Shown here in pieces: positions 8,282-17,402 of a stretch of DNA of 64,000 bases. Where the stretch lies: the NCBI RefSeq assembly GCF_001565895.1, contig NZ_LSNE01000015.1, forward strand, positions 63,204-127,203, in the 5' to 3' direction. Every line of letters begins with the position of its first letter. Positions within the stretch are counted from its first letter, which is position 1. This DNA comes from Paraglaciecola hydrolytica. Lineage in GTDB: Bacteria; Pseudomonadota; Gammaproteobacteria; Enterobacterales; Alteromonadaceae. Position numbers and translations under genes: made by a program. The notes below the pieces were generated by a model. The model made no database searches. It was not told where the DNA came from and saw nothing but the letters and a program-made list of their open reading frames with translations.

Positions 8282-9910
8282 ATGGATTCTATTCTGCCGA
8301 TCATTTTTATCTCACTGGCTATTGCCAGTGTACTTAACATCATTCTTAAAAAATTCTCTGTTTCGCACATTATTGGTTACATCATAACCGGCACTATTAT
8401 CAGCAACTTGTTTGATTTTAATGGCAGTGAAAATTTAGCCTCGCTGGACTTAATTGGTGAGTTTGGCATTGTGTTTTTGATGTTCACCATTGGCCTCGAA
8501 ATATCCTTTGCCAAGTTAAAAAAGATGCGCGACATCGTATTTATCAACGGTATTAGCCAAGTCCTCATTAGTGCTTTGATTATCTATCCAGTGGCCCATT
8601 ATATTTTTGAACTTGATGCAACGTCGTCGATTATTATTGCGCTAGCCTTTAGTTTGTCATCCACCGCCATCGTGCTGACTTACTTGAAAAAATCTAAAGA
8701 TATTATTACGCCTTATGGTGAAAAAACCGTGGCCATCCTGATCTTTCAAGACTTAGCGGTGATCCCCATTTTGTTACTCATCAGCTTTTTAGCCAACAAT
8801 GAATTATCGATGCAAGAGGTGTTAGTTAAAACCTTGCTGTCGGCCTTTGCGGTTATTCTTTTTATGTTTACCTTGGGTAAAAAACTGATTGAATGGCTGT
8901 TACATTTTTCTACTAATGCCAAGCTCGAAGAACTGTTTTTAGGCTCGGTATTAACCATAGTGATAGGTGCGTCCCTACTCGCCCATCAAATGGGTTTTAC
9001 ATACTCTTTAGGGGCTTTTATTGCCGGCATGATCATTGCCGAAACCACTTATCACGTAAAAGTAGAGTCAGATATTGCCTCTTATAAAGATATCTTATTA
9101 GGTGCCTTCTTTTTCTCCATCGGCACTAAAATCGACGTAAACTATTTTTATCACGAGTTTTGGTTAGTTTGTGCGGTTTTACTGCTGACCATGTTAGTCA
9201 AAGCCTTGATTATCTTTGGCCTACTCAAACGTAAGGCCAACAAAAGTGATGCGATTAAATCCGCTATCGCCTTGTGTCAAATTGGTGAGTTTTCCTTTGC
9301 GATATTTTCCTTAGCGACTAGCCAACATGTTATTTCTGATGAACTGGGTGGATTTTTGATCTTGGTTACTGTGCTCTCCATGATAGTCACACCTTTCATG
9401 GTCAATAATATCTACAAACTCGCCTCCTATTTTGTCGTCGAGTTTTTTGAATCAGATAAGATTACCCCTATCACTGCCACCAACCACACCATCATCTGTG
9501 GTTTTGCCATAGTCGGGCGTATTGTCGCCACTGAATTGACCAAAAAAAGCATGCGTTTTGTGATTATTTCCGACAACTTACAGCACGTCCTACTTGCTCG
9601 TGAAAGGGGCTACATGGCTTATTTTGGTCACTTAGAAAAACGCCCCGTACTCGAATCACTCAAAGTGGAAGAAGCCGCCAGTATCATCATGACCATGGAC
9701 AACTTACTGACTAAAAAGATTATTTGTCAGGCCATACTCGACTATCACCCTGCGGCCAATATCGTGGTTAAAATCAACAGCAAAGAAGAGCAAAGCGCAT
9801 TAAGCGGCATTGCTATCCATTCTTTTGTGCATGCGCGCCACGAAGCCGCCTTATTGCTGGTTAAAAAGAGCATGACCATCGCATCCGACCATAACAACTT
9901 GCCAGAATAA
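8282..9910 (+). CDS. KefB-like cation:proton antiporter (CPA2) with RCK-like domain
   Basis: 542 residues. About twelve membrane segments occupy residues 1-385 in the Na+/H+ exchanger fold; typical stretches are GYIITGTIISN, GIVFLMFTIGLEISF, AFSLSSTAIVL, ILIFQDLAVIPIL and SLGAFIAGMIIAET. A TrkA-N/RCK-like domain follows from about residue 400. It probably exchanges K+ or Na+ for protons at the inner membrane. In the nucleotide-binding loop the usual GxGxxG reads GFAIVGR, so the middle glycine is lost and NAD binding may be weakened. No KefF/KefG-like partner is adjacent, unlike true kefB or kefC. An AGGG site lies about eight bases before the ATG. Confidence 0.88.
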   Translation: MDSILPIIFISLAIASVLNIILKKFSVSHIIGYIITGTIISNLFDFNGSENLASLDLIGEFGIVFLMFTIGLEISFAKLKKMRDIVFINGISQVLISALIIYPVAHYIFELDATSSIIIALAFSLSSTAIVLTYLKKSKDIITPYGEKTVAILIFQDLAVIPILLLISFLANNELSMQEVLVKTLLSAFAVILFMFTLGKKLIEWLLHFSTNAKLEELFLGSVLTIVIGASLLAHQMGFTYSLGAFIAGMIIAETTYHVKVESDIASYKDILLGAFFFSIGTKIDVNYFYHEFWLVCAVLLLTMLVKALIIFGLLKRKANKSDAIKSAIALCQIGEFSFAIFSLATSQHVISDELGGFLILVTVLSMIVTPFMVNNIYKLASYFVVEFFESDKITPITATNHTIICGFAIVGRIVATELTKKSMRFVIISDNLQHVLLARERGYMAYFGHLEKRPVLESLKVEEAASIIMTMDNLLTKKIICQAILDYHPAANIVVKINSKEEQSALSGIAIHSFVHARHEAALLLVKKSMTIASDHNNLPE

Positions 9911-9921
9911 ACTGGCTTTGC

Positions 9922-12555
9922 TTATGGCTTTTTAGCTAACTCAAGTAAAACTGCGTCAAGTATTTTGGGGCTCGTTAGCGAGCCACCTCCAAAAGTCCAG
10001 GTGTTGGCGTTTTCGGCAAGTTCACGATAATTACCTTCGCCACTTTTGTCCCAGGTTGTCACATAAATACTTACACCAGCCCAATCTTCAATACCTAGTT
10101 CTGCGCCGTCATAAGTAAATTCTATGCTGTTGTTTTGGTAGTCTATTGCCATAGGCGGGGCAATTCCGGCCTTTTCACCTTCATGCAAAGCCGTCGCTTG
10201 AGTCGGCCAATAGACATAGTTTGCCCAACCATAGGCTACGTGGGCCAAATCCCAAGCGGCCCCATCAGGAAACTGTCCACCAATCACAGGTAACTCAGAC
10301 ATGCCCGTTCTGGTTGGTAAATCAAAAAACAGCGTAAAGGCCACATGGTCAAAACCATTAGGCGGCGCCCAGATGTGACTAAGTTCACACATCTTTAAAC
10401 TCAGCTTTAATATCTTGCCGCCCGTCTGGGCAGTTGCACCAATAATATCCATTTGGCAAGCTACAGTAGGATCTAAAGGTTTAGTGTAATTCCTCTCTAA
10501 TCCATGGTCGTCATTCAGAGGATCACTGACTTGTACTTGAGCACTCACTTGGTCGGATTGAGTCTGATAATAGTAAACAGCAGAGGCCACTTTGGCCGTG
10601 GGCGAATAGATTTCGAGTTGATGCTGGTGAGTACCAAGATCATTCACTGCCAACTCAGTTTGCCACTGTCCTGTAGCATTAGTGTGAATGGTTTTAGCAT
10701 CAGTCAGTTTGCCATCGATCACCACCAATAAGTCACTGTGTGGATAATCACTTGTCCCTTTTATACTGGCGTAAACTTGGTTTTGGTAAAGGCTTTGTAA
10801 GTTTTTAGGCTCAATGCTTCTAGCTATGTCAAGTTGTGGCTGATTACCCTCACGTTCATCCCCAAGCAATACCACCACAGCTTGCGCGGGTAATACTGTG
10901 GTCAACAAACCTTGAACATCAAAACGCAAGGTTTCTTGCAGGTTTTCGTTAATGAGGACCAGAGGTTTATTGTTTTCGACAAAGTCGGTTTGTAAGGCAT
11001 TTAACAGCACCTCATGTTTGGCCGTATTAAATATCACATAAGCCACTTTACCCTGATAATTACGTTTATACGCCAAGATGCCCGCACCCGCTGCGTTGTC
11101 TTGCAGTATCTCAATACTGCCCCGACTAAAAATCAGATTTTTTTTGCGTAACTCGGTCAATTGCTGAATAAAAAGATACATGGGAGAGTGCTGATTAAAT
11201 TGATCAAACTGACTTAAATAACCCCCAGCAAACATAGCTCGTCTGCTGCTTTTAAAGGCTTGTTCATCACCTTGATAAATGGTGGGAATACCCGGCACTG
11301 TCATCATCAGGGTATAGGCCTGTTTAAAACCCGCGATATTGCCAGCAGCTAAAAAGCGCTCAACATCATGATTATCAATAAAATTAACTACTTTAAAAGG
11401 CTCATTAAACAAGCGCATTTGGGCTTCTAAACGATAACTAAGATATTGGGTGGGCATGCCACCGGCAAAGACCCGGCTGATCTCTTTGTATAAAGGAAAC
11501 CCGATAGGCGCATCAATACGCTGATGTTGCGAGTCTGACACATATTGTTTGAGTTTTTGCTCACCGTTATCCGCCATGGGTAAAGAGGTTTCATAGATTT
11601 CGCCAAAACTGAAAAAATCGTCCCGTCCGGTGCTTTGAGCAGCGGCTTTTAGGCCGTCTGGGGCATGTAAAAAATCACTGAAAAAGTCACTTTCCACATA
11701 CTTTGCGGTATCAATTCTGATGGCATCTACCCCAGCCTGCTCAATCCAATATGCAAAGGAATCTTTTAAGGCACTACGCACCACAGGATTTGAAGTATTT
11801 AAGTCATCTAAATCAGCGGTTTGATAGGTGGTTTCTTGTTTTGGGTCGGCAAAATTGACTATGCTGGGGGTCCAGTTATAAATAGCTGCTTTACGGTGCT
11901 CGGCATTATTGGCGTCGTTTAAGGTAAAGGGATACTGACTTGGAGCACTGCCCGGTGTAGCGGAGTGGTTAAGTACAAAATTATCTGTCACTTTGTGCTC
12001 ATCATAGTCGCCCTGATAAGTAAAAAAATTGCCGGTATGGTTGACTACTACATCTTGAATTAAATACATACCACGCTGATGTAAACCACTCGACAATGCC
12101 TGATAGTCGGCCAGTGTGCCAAAATGCTCATCCACCGCTTTAAAGTCTCGTGCCCAGTAACCGTGATAACCCCCATAGTTGGATAGAGGATCCCACCACA
12201 AATTGGCCACTTGAGGAGTAGTCCATAAGGCTGTTGCGCCTAGCTTTCGGATATAATCTAGATGCTGAACTAAGCCTACTAAGTCGCCCCCACTGTAATG
12301 GCTCTCCTTAGTTGGATCATATTCATTTTGGGCTTGGCTATTGTTAGTAGGGTCGCCGTCAGCAAAACGATCAATCATCGCTAGGTAAATAATCTGATCT
12401 TGCCATTGGGGAGAAGGTACATGTAACAGTAGCTCAGCAGTGTTGCCAACTGTTGACTCTAACTCGGGCGGTTCACTAGGCGCATTAACAGGGCTACAAG
12501 CCACACTCAGGATAGTGACCAGCGCCAAACCACTTATTTTTTTACACAATTGCAT
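9922..12555 (-). CDS. GH13 alpha-amylase-type lipoprotein
   Basis: 877 residues. The N-terminus ends in the lipobox LSVAC (Cys20), so it is probably anchored to the outer membrane. A GH13 barrel follows with region I DVVVNH (168-173), region II GVDAIRIDTAKY (nucleophile Asp282), region III FGEIYE (acid/base Glu319) and region IV FIDNHD (Asp397). A beta-sandwich amylase C-domain is followed from about residue 670 by a region like the C-terminal binding module of glucodextranases (DPLNDDHGLERNY, WAPPNGFDHVAFTLFFDL, GVSIYVTTWD). It should cut alpha-glucans outside the cell; the exact linkage is not readable. It converges with the antiporter gene, with 11 bases between stops. Confidence 0.88.
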   Translation of the reverse strand: MQLCKKISGLALVTILSVACSPVNAPSEPPELESTVGNTAELLLHVPSPQWQDQIIYLAMIDRFADGDPTNNSQAQNEYDPTKESHYSGGDLVGLVQHLDYIRKLGATALWTTPQVANLWWDPLSNYGGYHGYWARDFKAVDEHFGTLADYQALSSGLHQRGMYLIQDVVVNHTGNFFTYQGDYDEHKVTDNFVLNHSATPGSAPSQYPFTLNDANNAEHRKAAIYNWTPSIVNFADPKQETTYQTADLDDLNTSNPVVRSALKDSFAYWIEQAGVDAIRIDTAKYVESDFFSDFLHAPDGLKAAAQSTGRDDFFSFGEIYETSLPMADNGEQKLKQYVSDSQHQRIDAPIGFPLYKEISRVFAGGMPTQYLSYRLEAQMRLFNEPFKVVNFIDNHDVERFLAAGNIAGFKQAYTLMMTVPGIPTIYQGDEQAFKSSRRAMFAGGYLSQFDQFNQHSPMYLFIQQLTELRKKNLIFSRGSIEILQDNAAGAGILAYKRNYQGKVAYVIFNTAKHEVLLNALQTDFVENNKPLVLINENLQETLRFDVQGLLTTVLPAQAVVVLLGDEREGNQPQLDIARSIEPKNLQSLYQNQVYASIKGTSDYPHSDLLVVIDGKLTDAKTIHTNATGQWQTELAVNDLGTHQHQLEIYSPTAKVASAVYYYQTQSDQVSAQVQVSDPLNDDHGLERNYTKPLDPTVACQMDIIGATAQTGGKILKLSLKMCELSHIWAPPNGFDHVAFTLFFDLPTRTGMSELPVIGGQFPDGAAWDLAHVAYGWANYVYWPTQATALHEGEKAGIAPPMAIDYQNNSIEFTYDGAELGIEDWAGVSIYVTTWDKSGEGNYRELAENANTWTFGGGSLTSPKILDAVLLELAKKP

Positions 12556-12844
12556 ACTAACTATTACCCAGCATTAACAAGTGGTAAGCACGTTAGCGAT
12601 ATTTAATTTTTAAAACAATGTACTACATACGTATTCATCCCCTGACTATATTTTGTCCAGACTTTTTATACGTGCGTCATTAAACTTTCATCAATTGTTA
12701 ATAAAAAGTACAAGAATCTATTCTATTTTAGGGTGCAGTATGGTAAAAGAGCGTTGAACTTGTTGCACTAGCTTGTGTAAAAAGTTTATCGATTTCAATA
12801 TAAAGCAGTGACTATTGCGCTAAAAATAATAATGGGGATCCCAA

Positions 12845-13015
12845 ATGGATAAGTCCGATTTATTTTCAATGATAGATACAGAAAGCCGCTCCGCTAAAAC
12901 TAAATCCGTTAAACGAAAATGGCGAGAAATCGAAGCCATTCATGACCGTCAACGCCTACGACAAGAATTGAGTGAATTAGGCCTAACCGCCGAAGATGAA
13001 TTAGAATTTTTATAA
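12845..13015 (+). CDS. DUF3545 family small protein
   Basis: A 56-codon gene starting at an ATG preceded by GGGGA. The product is highly charged and helical, with the family core KRKWREIEAIHDRQRLRQEL followed by an acidic tail ending EDELEFL. DUF3545 proteins are short, found in marine gammaproteobacteria, and of unknown function. The reading frame is short but both the ribosome binding site and the strong terminator directly after the stop support it. No partner gene is nearby. Confidence 0.82.
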   Translation: MDKSDLFSMIDTESRSAKTKSVKRKWREIEAIHDRQRLRQELSELGLTAEDELEFL

Positions 13016-13025
13016 CCTTACTTAC

Positions 13026-13054
13026 AAAACTTCGCTCCGGCGAAGTTTTTTTTA
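13026..13054 (+). terminator. Intrinsic terminator after the DUF3545 gene
   Basis: The stem AACTTCGC/GCGAAGTT with a four-base TCCG loop leads into eight or nine T residues, ten bases after the DUF3545 stop codon. Confidence 0.93.
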
Positions 13055-13055
13055 G

Positions 13056-13238
13056 CCTAAAAACGTTCACTGCAATTGCACCTTATGGCCAATTTCAGAC
13101 CGTGCATCAGCCAAGCTGATGATCAGCTTCTATCAAAATCTGCAATCAGGCCAAACCCTTAGCAATGCACTGAGAAAAAGCCAACTATTCATGTTTAACA
13201 ATCCTCGTTTTATCCCCCTATTATTGGGCTGCGTATAA
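13056..13238 (+). pseudogene. C-terminal remnant of a CHAT-domain protein
   Basis: A 60-codon open stretch runs in one frame from just after the TAG at 13,053 to the TAA at 13,236-13,238. It contains TLWPISDRASAKLM, FYQNLQSGQTLSNALRKSQL and a degenerate ending. This is the recognisable C-terminal end of CHAT (caspase-like, TPR-associated) domains, whose consensus has SLWPVSDxATAxLM, FYxxLxxG and ALRxAQ. The catalytic His and Cys segments and any TPR repeats are missing, there is no start codon with a ribosome binding site, and a terminator sits right before it. It is therefore the dead tail of a deleted gene, not a functional protease. Confidence 0.72.
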
Positions 13239-13340
13239 TTTGTATTCAGCCAATACTAACCAAGTTGTTTTCAACAAAATATTTTTATAATTCATATAGA
13301 TAAATACAATATTCAAATTTTATTGATTTTCTAACTTGAA

Positions 13341-13383
13341 CTACGAAAGTATTCGTATATATTTAATACGAATTGAATCGTAG
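13341..13383. promoter_or_regulatory. BlaI-type operator overlapping promoter
   Basis: A perfect inverted repeat ATTCGTAT (13351-13358) / ATACGAAT (13366-13373), enclosed by a second one CTACGA (13341-13346) / TCGTAG (13378-13383). A promoter-like TTGAAC (13336) and TATATT overlap it. It lies 13 bases before the ATG of the BlaI/MecI-family repressor, the usual place for autoregulation. The site identity is inferred from position and symmetry. Confidence 0.75.
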
Positions 13384-13395
13384 AAGGAATTGAAT

Positions 13396-13773
13396 ATGAT
13401 TGCCCCGACCCCCTCGGAACTTGAAATCCTCAATATACTATGGAAATCTGGCGAAGCCACCACACAAATCGTCAATGATCAGCTCAACTTAACCCGTCCT
13501 GTCGGTTATACCACTACGCTAAAAACCATGCAGTTGATGACCGAAAAAGGCTTGTTGGATAGACGCAAAGAAGGCAAGAGTCACGTCTATTTTGCTTTAA
13601 GTGATGAATCAAAGACCAAATCACACTTGCTCGACAAAATAATTCAAACCACCTTTGGAGGCTCAACTAGCGGTTTGTTGATGCAACTGTTTGGCAATAA
13701 AGCAGTTAGCCAAGACGAAATTGTACAAATCAGAGCCTTTTTAGACGGCATGGAGGATAAAAATCATGGATAA
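13396..13773 (+). CDS. BlaI/MecI/CopY family transcriptional repressor
   Basis: 125 residues with an N-terminal winged helix (PTPSELEILNILWKSGEATTQIVNDQL, GYTTTLKTMQLMTEKGLLDRRKEGKSHVYFAL) and a C-terminal dimerisation region where BlaR-type proteases normally cause release. I chose the ATG at 13396 because GAAGGAA lies seven bases upstream; a TTG two codons earlier does not fit. Its last bases overlap the start of the M56 protease gene, so the two are translationally coupled. The palindromic site at 13341-13383 probably mediates autorepression. No beta-lactamase gene is present, so the signal is probably not a beta-lactam resistance cue. Confidence 0.9.
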   Translation: MIAPTPSELEILNILWKSGEATTQIVNDQLNLTRPVGYTTTLKTMQLMTEKGLLDRRKEGKSHVYFALSDESKTKSHLLDKIIQTTFGGSTSGLLMQLFGNKAVSQDEIVQIRAFLDGMEDKNHG

Positions 13774-15799
13774 TTTAAGCAGCATTTTGGATCCACATTT
13801 AATTTATGCCTTGGGTTGGACATTAGTGCATTCACTCTGGCAGTCCTTACTGGTATTTGTACTACTGAGTAGTGGCCTTAAAATGACTAATTCACTTAGG
13901 CCTGCTTTACGTTATCGATTATGTATAAGTGCCTTATGTTGCTGTGTGATACTCAGTGGGCTCACTTTTTATCAAAACTACACTCAATCGGTGCAAACCA
14001 GTCTGTATCTAGGCGACATCCAAACTCATATTGCATTGGTTTATGAAGGCAGTTTTTGGTCATCAATTTACCAAAATATCAACCCTTGGCTGAGCTCGGT
14101 AGTACTTGTTTGGTTTGTTGGTTTTGGCTTGCAATTTGTACGCTACTTATATGATGTGCTCCAAGGTCTGCAACTAAAAACCCAGAACACTTTTACTGTG
14201 AGCCCTGAATGGCAAAAGCGTCTGGCTCGTTTGCTTAATGTGTTACAGATTAAGCACTCAGTTGAATTTAAATTATCCAGCAAAATTAGCGTTCCTTGCA
14301 TAGTTGGGCACTTTAAACCTGTGGTACTACTGCCTCTGGGGCTGTTTACGCAACTGCCTATGGAGCAAGTTGAAGCCATTGTATTACATGAACTTGCACA
14401 CATTAAACGTAACGATTATCTGCTCAATTTAGTGCAATACCTCGTCAAAATTGTGTTTTTCTTCAACCCTTTTGTATTGCTCATTTGCCATAAAATAGAT
14501 TTTGAACGCGAAGCGGCCTGTGACGATATTGCGGCTAAGGCCTGTGGTAATGCGCTAATATTCGCTAAGAGTTTGAGTCGTTTTGCAGAATTCAGCCAGC
14601 AGCGTCAATCTGTATTGGCTGCACATAAACAATCGTTTTTCTTACTTGATAGAGTAAAGCGCATTTTTACACGGACTTTACCTCTTTCTGCTGCGGCTGA
14701 ACGTTTGGTATTACTCATGGGGATTGCCGTTTTTGGCTTAACCCTCAATGTGAATGCGAGTGACCAGATAACAGGATTAGTGGCAAATTCACCCACTATA
14801 AATCTAGCGACAATGACATCTCAAAACGATCAAAATACATCCGTTGATATTGATGTTTTAGGTGCTGCAACTACAAGCCAAACAAACGTTCAACAGTCCA
14901 TTGATGAACAACTAGCACCACAACCTATTGAACTCATTGAAAATATCGATACCAAACTGGAAAATGTGGCTCTTTCTACTCAGAGTACTCAGCCCAATAA
15001 TATTAAGCCATTTGAAAATAACACTATCTTGTTAGCTAGCGCAGCACGTGATTTTGCCCTTGGAAATAATCCAACAGACACTATTCTTCCTGTAACACCG
15101 ACCTCATTTACCGAGCCAAACCAACAGCAGCAAGCTGTAAGTAATACCCAAAGTGAAACAACAAGCTTAGTTAAATTTGAAAAGCCACTGGCTGACTTAT
15201 CGTTAGTTAAAATCAATAACAGTGGCTTTGATCTGGCATTGTTTGAACCTCAATTTGTAGATAAGCAATATAGAGGCATCAAACTATTACCGATTAACGT
15301 TGATAAAACCATTGTCGAGTCCAATTTTAAACGCTGGGAAGTCATTACTTATCAAGGATTAAAAGATTCGCTCAACGGTATTAATCAACTCATCACGCAA
15401 CATAATGCCAGCTTAGGTGCTATTCCTGACAAAGACTTACTGGTTGCTCGTATTGAGATTAAAAAAGTGGTGCATATGAAATTGTGGGCTGGCTTGGTAA
15501 ATGACGGTAATCGCCGTTCTACTCATAGTAACAGTGTTGAATACCTAGCCGGGGCACAACTACAGATTGTTCTTAATGAGGCGCTTAGTAAGGATAAAAT
15601 AGGCATTATCTGGGCGGGATTTGATGTTGATGGTGAATCGCTATCAGGCAAAAACTTCAAGTTTTGGAACAGCGAAACACAACAAAACTACTGGCATGAA
15701 ATTATGCATTCCACTTTAGCCAAATTAGATAATACATTGGAGCAAATTCAAGGGCGCAACTTTGTTGAATTTAATCCCAAACTGAATAACCAATACTAA
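13766..15799 (+). CDS. M56 family (BlaR1-like) membrane metalloprotease
   Basis: 677 residues. N-terminal membrane segments (about residues 12-35, 48-68 and 110-130) lead to a cytoplasmic-facing zinc protease with HELAH near residue 208 and the third ligand in EREAACDD near 250. Further hydrophobic segments follow near 225-245 and 315-335. The remaining 340 residues are extracytoplasmic, begin with a low-complexity Ser/Thr/Gln/Asn linker, and show no penicillin-binding-type SxxK sensor domain as in true BlaR1. It is predicted to cleave or inactivate the overlapping BlaI-family repressor on receiving a signal. The sensed ligand is unknown. It is followed by a strong terminator. Confidence 0.85.
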   Translation: MDNLSSILDPHLIYALGWTLVHSLWQSLLVFVLLSSGLKMTNSLRPALRYRLCISALCCCVILSGLTFYQNYTQSVQTSLYLGDIQTHIALVYEGSFWSSIYQNINPWLSSVVLVWFVGFGLQFVRYLYDVLQGLQLKTQNTFTVSPEWQKRLARLLNVLQIKHSVEFKLSSKISVPCIVGHFKPVVLLPLGLFTQLPMEQVEAIVLHELAHIKRNDYLLNLVQYLVKIVFFFNPFVLLICHKIDFEREAACDDIAAKACGNALIFAKSLSRFAEFSQQRQSVLAAHKQSFFLLDRVKRIFTRTLPLSAAAERLVLLMGIAVFGLTLNVNASDQITGLVANSPTINLATMTSQNDQNTSVDIDVLGAATTSQTNVQQSIDEQLAPQPIELIENIDTKLENVALSTQSTQPNNIKPFENNTILLASAARDFALGNNPTDTILPVTPTSFTEPNQQQQAVSNTQSETTSLVKFEKPLADLSLVKINNSGFDLALFEPQFVDKQYRGIKLLPINVDKTIVESNFKRWEVITYQGLKDSLNGINQLITQHNASLGAIPDKDLLVARIEIKKVVHMKLWAGLVNDGNRRSTHSNSVEYLAGAQLQIVLNEALSKDKIGIIWAGFDVDGESLSGKNFKFWNSETQQNYWHEIMHSTLAKLDNTLEQIQGRNFVEFNPKLNNQY

Positions 15800-15805
15800 T
15801 CTGGC

Positions 15806-15848
15806 AAAAAAAAGCCCTGTTTAACTTCTGTTAAACAGGGCTTTTTTT
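15806..15848. terminator. Bidirectional intrinsic terminator
   Basis: A long perfect stem AGCCCTGTTTAAC/GTTAAACAGGGCT with a four-base loop, flanked by A7 and T7 runs. It sits between the convergent M56 protease and SapC genes and can end both transcripts. Confidence 0.96.
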
Positions 15849-15859
15849 ATTAATCAAAA

Positions 15860-16621
15860 TTAAGCTGTTGCTGGTTCTTTTGCTGTTTCTTCCAATTTCA
15901 ATTGTAAAGACTGAATTGGTGTAGCAGTAGCAGCAGATAATTGCACTAGGCGGTTTAATTGACCTAAAGACATCATCACAGCGTAGATAGCGCCTAAGAA
16001 GCCGGCTTTATGCAATTCTAGGATTTTAGCATCGTCTAGAGCATGTAAACGTTTTTCGCTGATACATTTCATACCATTGATATTACGTTGTTGACCATTC
16101 GCATATTGCACACGTAAGGTAATCGCGTCGAGAAGGTCCAATTCAATTAACTTAGCCACAAAACGCTGAGTGGCCATTTCACTGTTAGCCAGATCAGACA
16201 ATAATTGCTGACGATTTTGCAAATAAGGGCTAGGCTCACCGGCTTCAGTAAATAACAACTCACCTTCTTTAGTACCAACTAACTCGCTATTTTCATCAAT
16301 AAAGACCCCTAATTTGTCGCCATCAGGACGAACATCAAAAGGATAACGCTGAATATTTAAAGGTACAGTATGGGCGTTCCATTTGCCGTCAGTCATAAAC
16401 ATATTGACACCTTGTTCGGTACCTAACATGGCAATACTGTGGGTCGCGTTAGTTTTTGGATCTTGTACAAAAACAATCGGCATGGTGCTAGCTAACTGTG
16501 CATATTCACGTAGTGATGCGGCGGCCAAATGTGCGTCTTTAGTGTGGCTAAAATCGTGTTTTAAGTTAACACGTAGGTCTTTATGTTTATCTTTGTCTAG
16601 CGGGATGTAGTTAGTTGTCAT
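15860..16621 (-). CDS. SapC family protein
   Basis: 253 residues that match the SapC-like family throughout: YIPLDKDKHKDLRVN at the start, MPIVFVQDPKTNATHSIAMLG, GKWNAHTVPLNIQRYPFDV, and the C-terminal LDDAKILELHKAGFLGAIYAVMMSLGQLNRLVQLSA. There is no signal peptide. In marine bacteria such genes usually sit next to a TonB-dependent receptor and a tryptophan halogenase; here it is alone, with no receptor in the window. The biochemical role of this family is not settled; an original link to the S-layer/Sap locus of Campylobacter gave the name. Confidence 0.85.
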   Translation of the reverse strand: MTTNYIPLDKDKHKDLRVNLKHDFSHTKDAHLAAASLREYAQLASTMPIVFVQDPKTNATHSIAMLGTEQGVNMFMTDGKWNAHTVPLNIQRYPFDVRPDGDKLGVFIDENSELVGTKEGELLFTEAGEPSPYLQNRQQLLSDLANSEMATQRFVAKLIELDLLDAITLRVQYANGQQRNINGMKCISEKRLHALDDAKILELHKAGFLGAIYAVMMSLGQLNRLVQLSAATATPIQSLQLKLEETAKEPATA

Positions 16622-17402
16622 TGGATACTTCTCTTTTTAATTTTTAAACAAATTGGGATTTAACTTAGATGCTGACGAAATAATTTATTTCAAGTGCTAC
16701 TAACGGAAAACGAAGATGTTAGATCGGATCACTGTGGCGTATCGTGCTGCTTTGAATAAACTTAGCAGCACCAATATTTCAATCTGCAGGTGGCTAAACC
16801 TAGCAAAAACGGCCAAAAGTATCTTATATTTGCCATACTTTGTCACCCCATCGTTACAGCTTATTTACATCTTTCTGCCTGCTAAAATGTTCTAATCTAG
16901 ATTAAGCAATAAAAACAAAAAGATAGCCTTCCCTATTATGGCTTTTTTAAATTGTGCAATATTTACCCAAAGTGAAAATATTCTACAATTTTGTTGCTTA
17001 CCTCAGCACAGCAGCTTTGCAAACTCAGCGGGTATTAAATAAGTCAAAACCGTTAGCACATTTATATAGGACTCAAGGTCTACTCGCGAAATCTACTAGA
17101 TAAAATCCCTCAAACTTGTAAGCCGGATATCTCTGAAACTATTCTAAACAGATATTAAATCCATTAAATTACAAATAGTTATGTTAACTAAATATTCAAA
17201 AATAGAAACTCGCGGCACACAACCATCAGCAAAAGCTCAAACCACCACACCTATAAAACCATTCATCCACTTTGTATATTCACTCTCTTCAGTGCGCCTT
17301 TATAAATAGTAGCGCCACTGCGGCATCTAACTTGCAGCCCTACTCATTTATGGAAATGAAAATGTTTTATGTAATTTATCCTTAACATGGGAGGAAAAAG
17401 CA
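16622..17402. other. Long intergenic region, no supported gene
   Basis: About 780 AT-rich bases. It must hold the promoter of the SapC gene and of the gene at 17403. A 59-codon frame at 16716-16895 has no recognisable family and no good ribosome binding site. A short AGCC/GGCT stem followed by a T-run (about 16921-16948) could be a weak terminator. I see nothing else supported. Confidence 0.5.

Noticed and set aside
13396..15799. Beta-lactam resistance module
   Set aside because: No beta-lactamase or PBP gene and no penicillin-binding sensor in the M56 protein.
16716..16895. 59-codon frame in the SapC upstream gap
   Set aside because: No family match and weak ribosome binding site.
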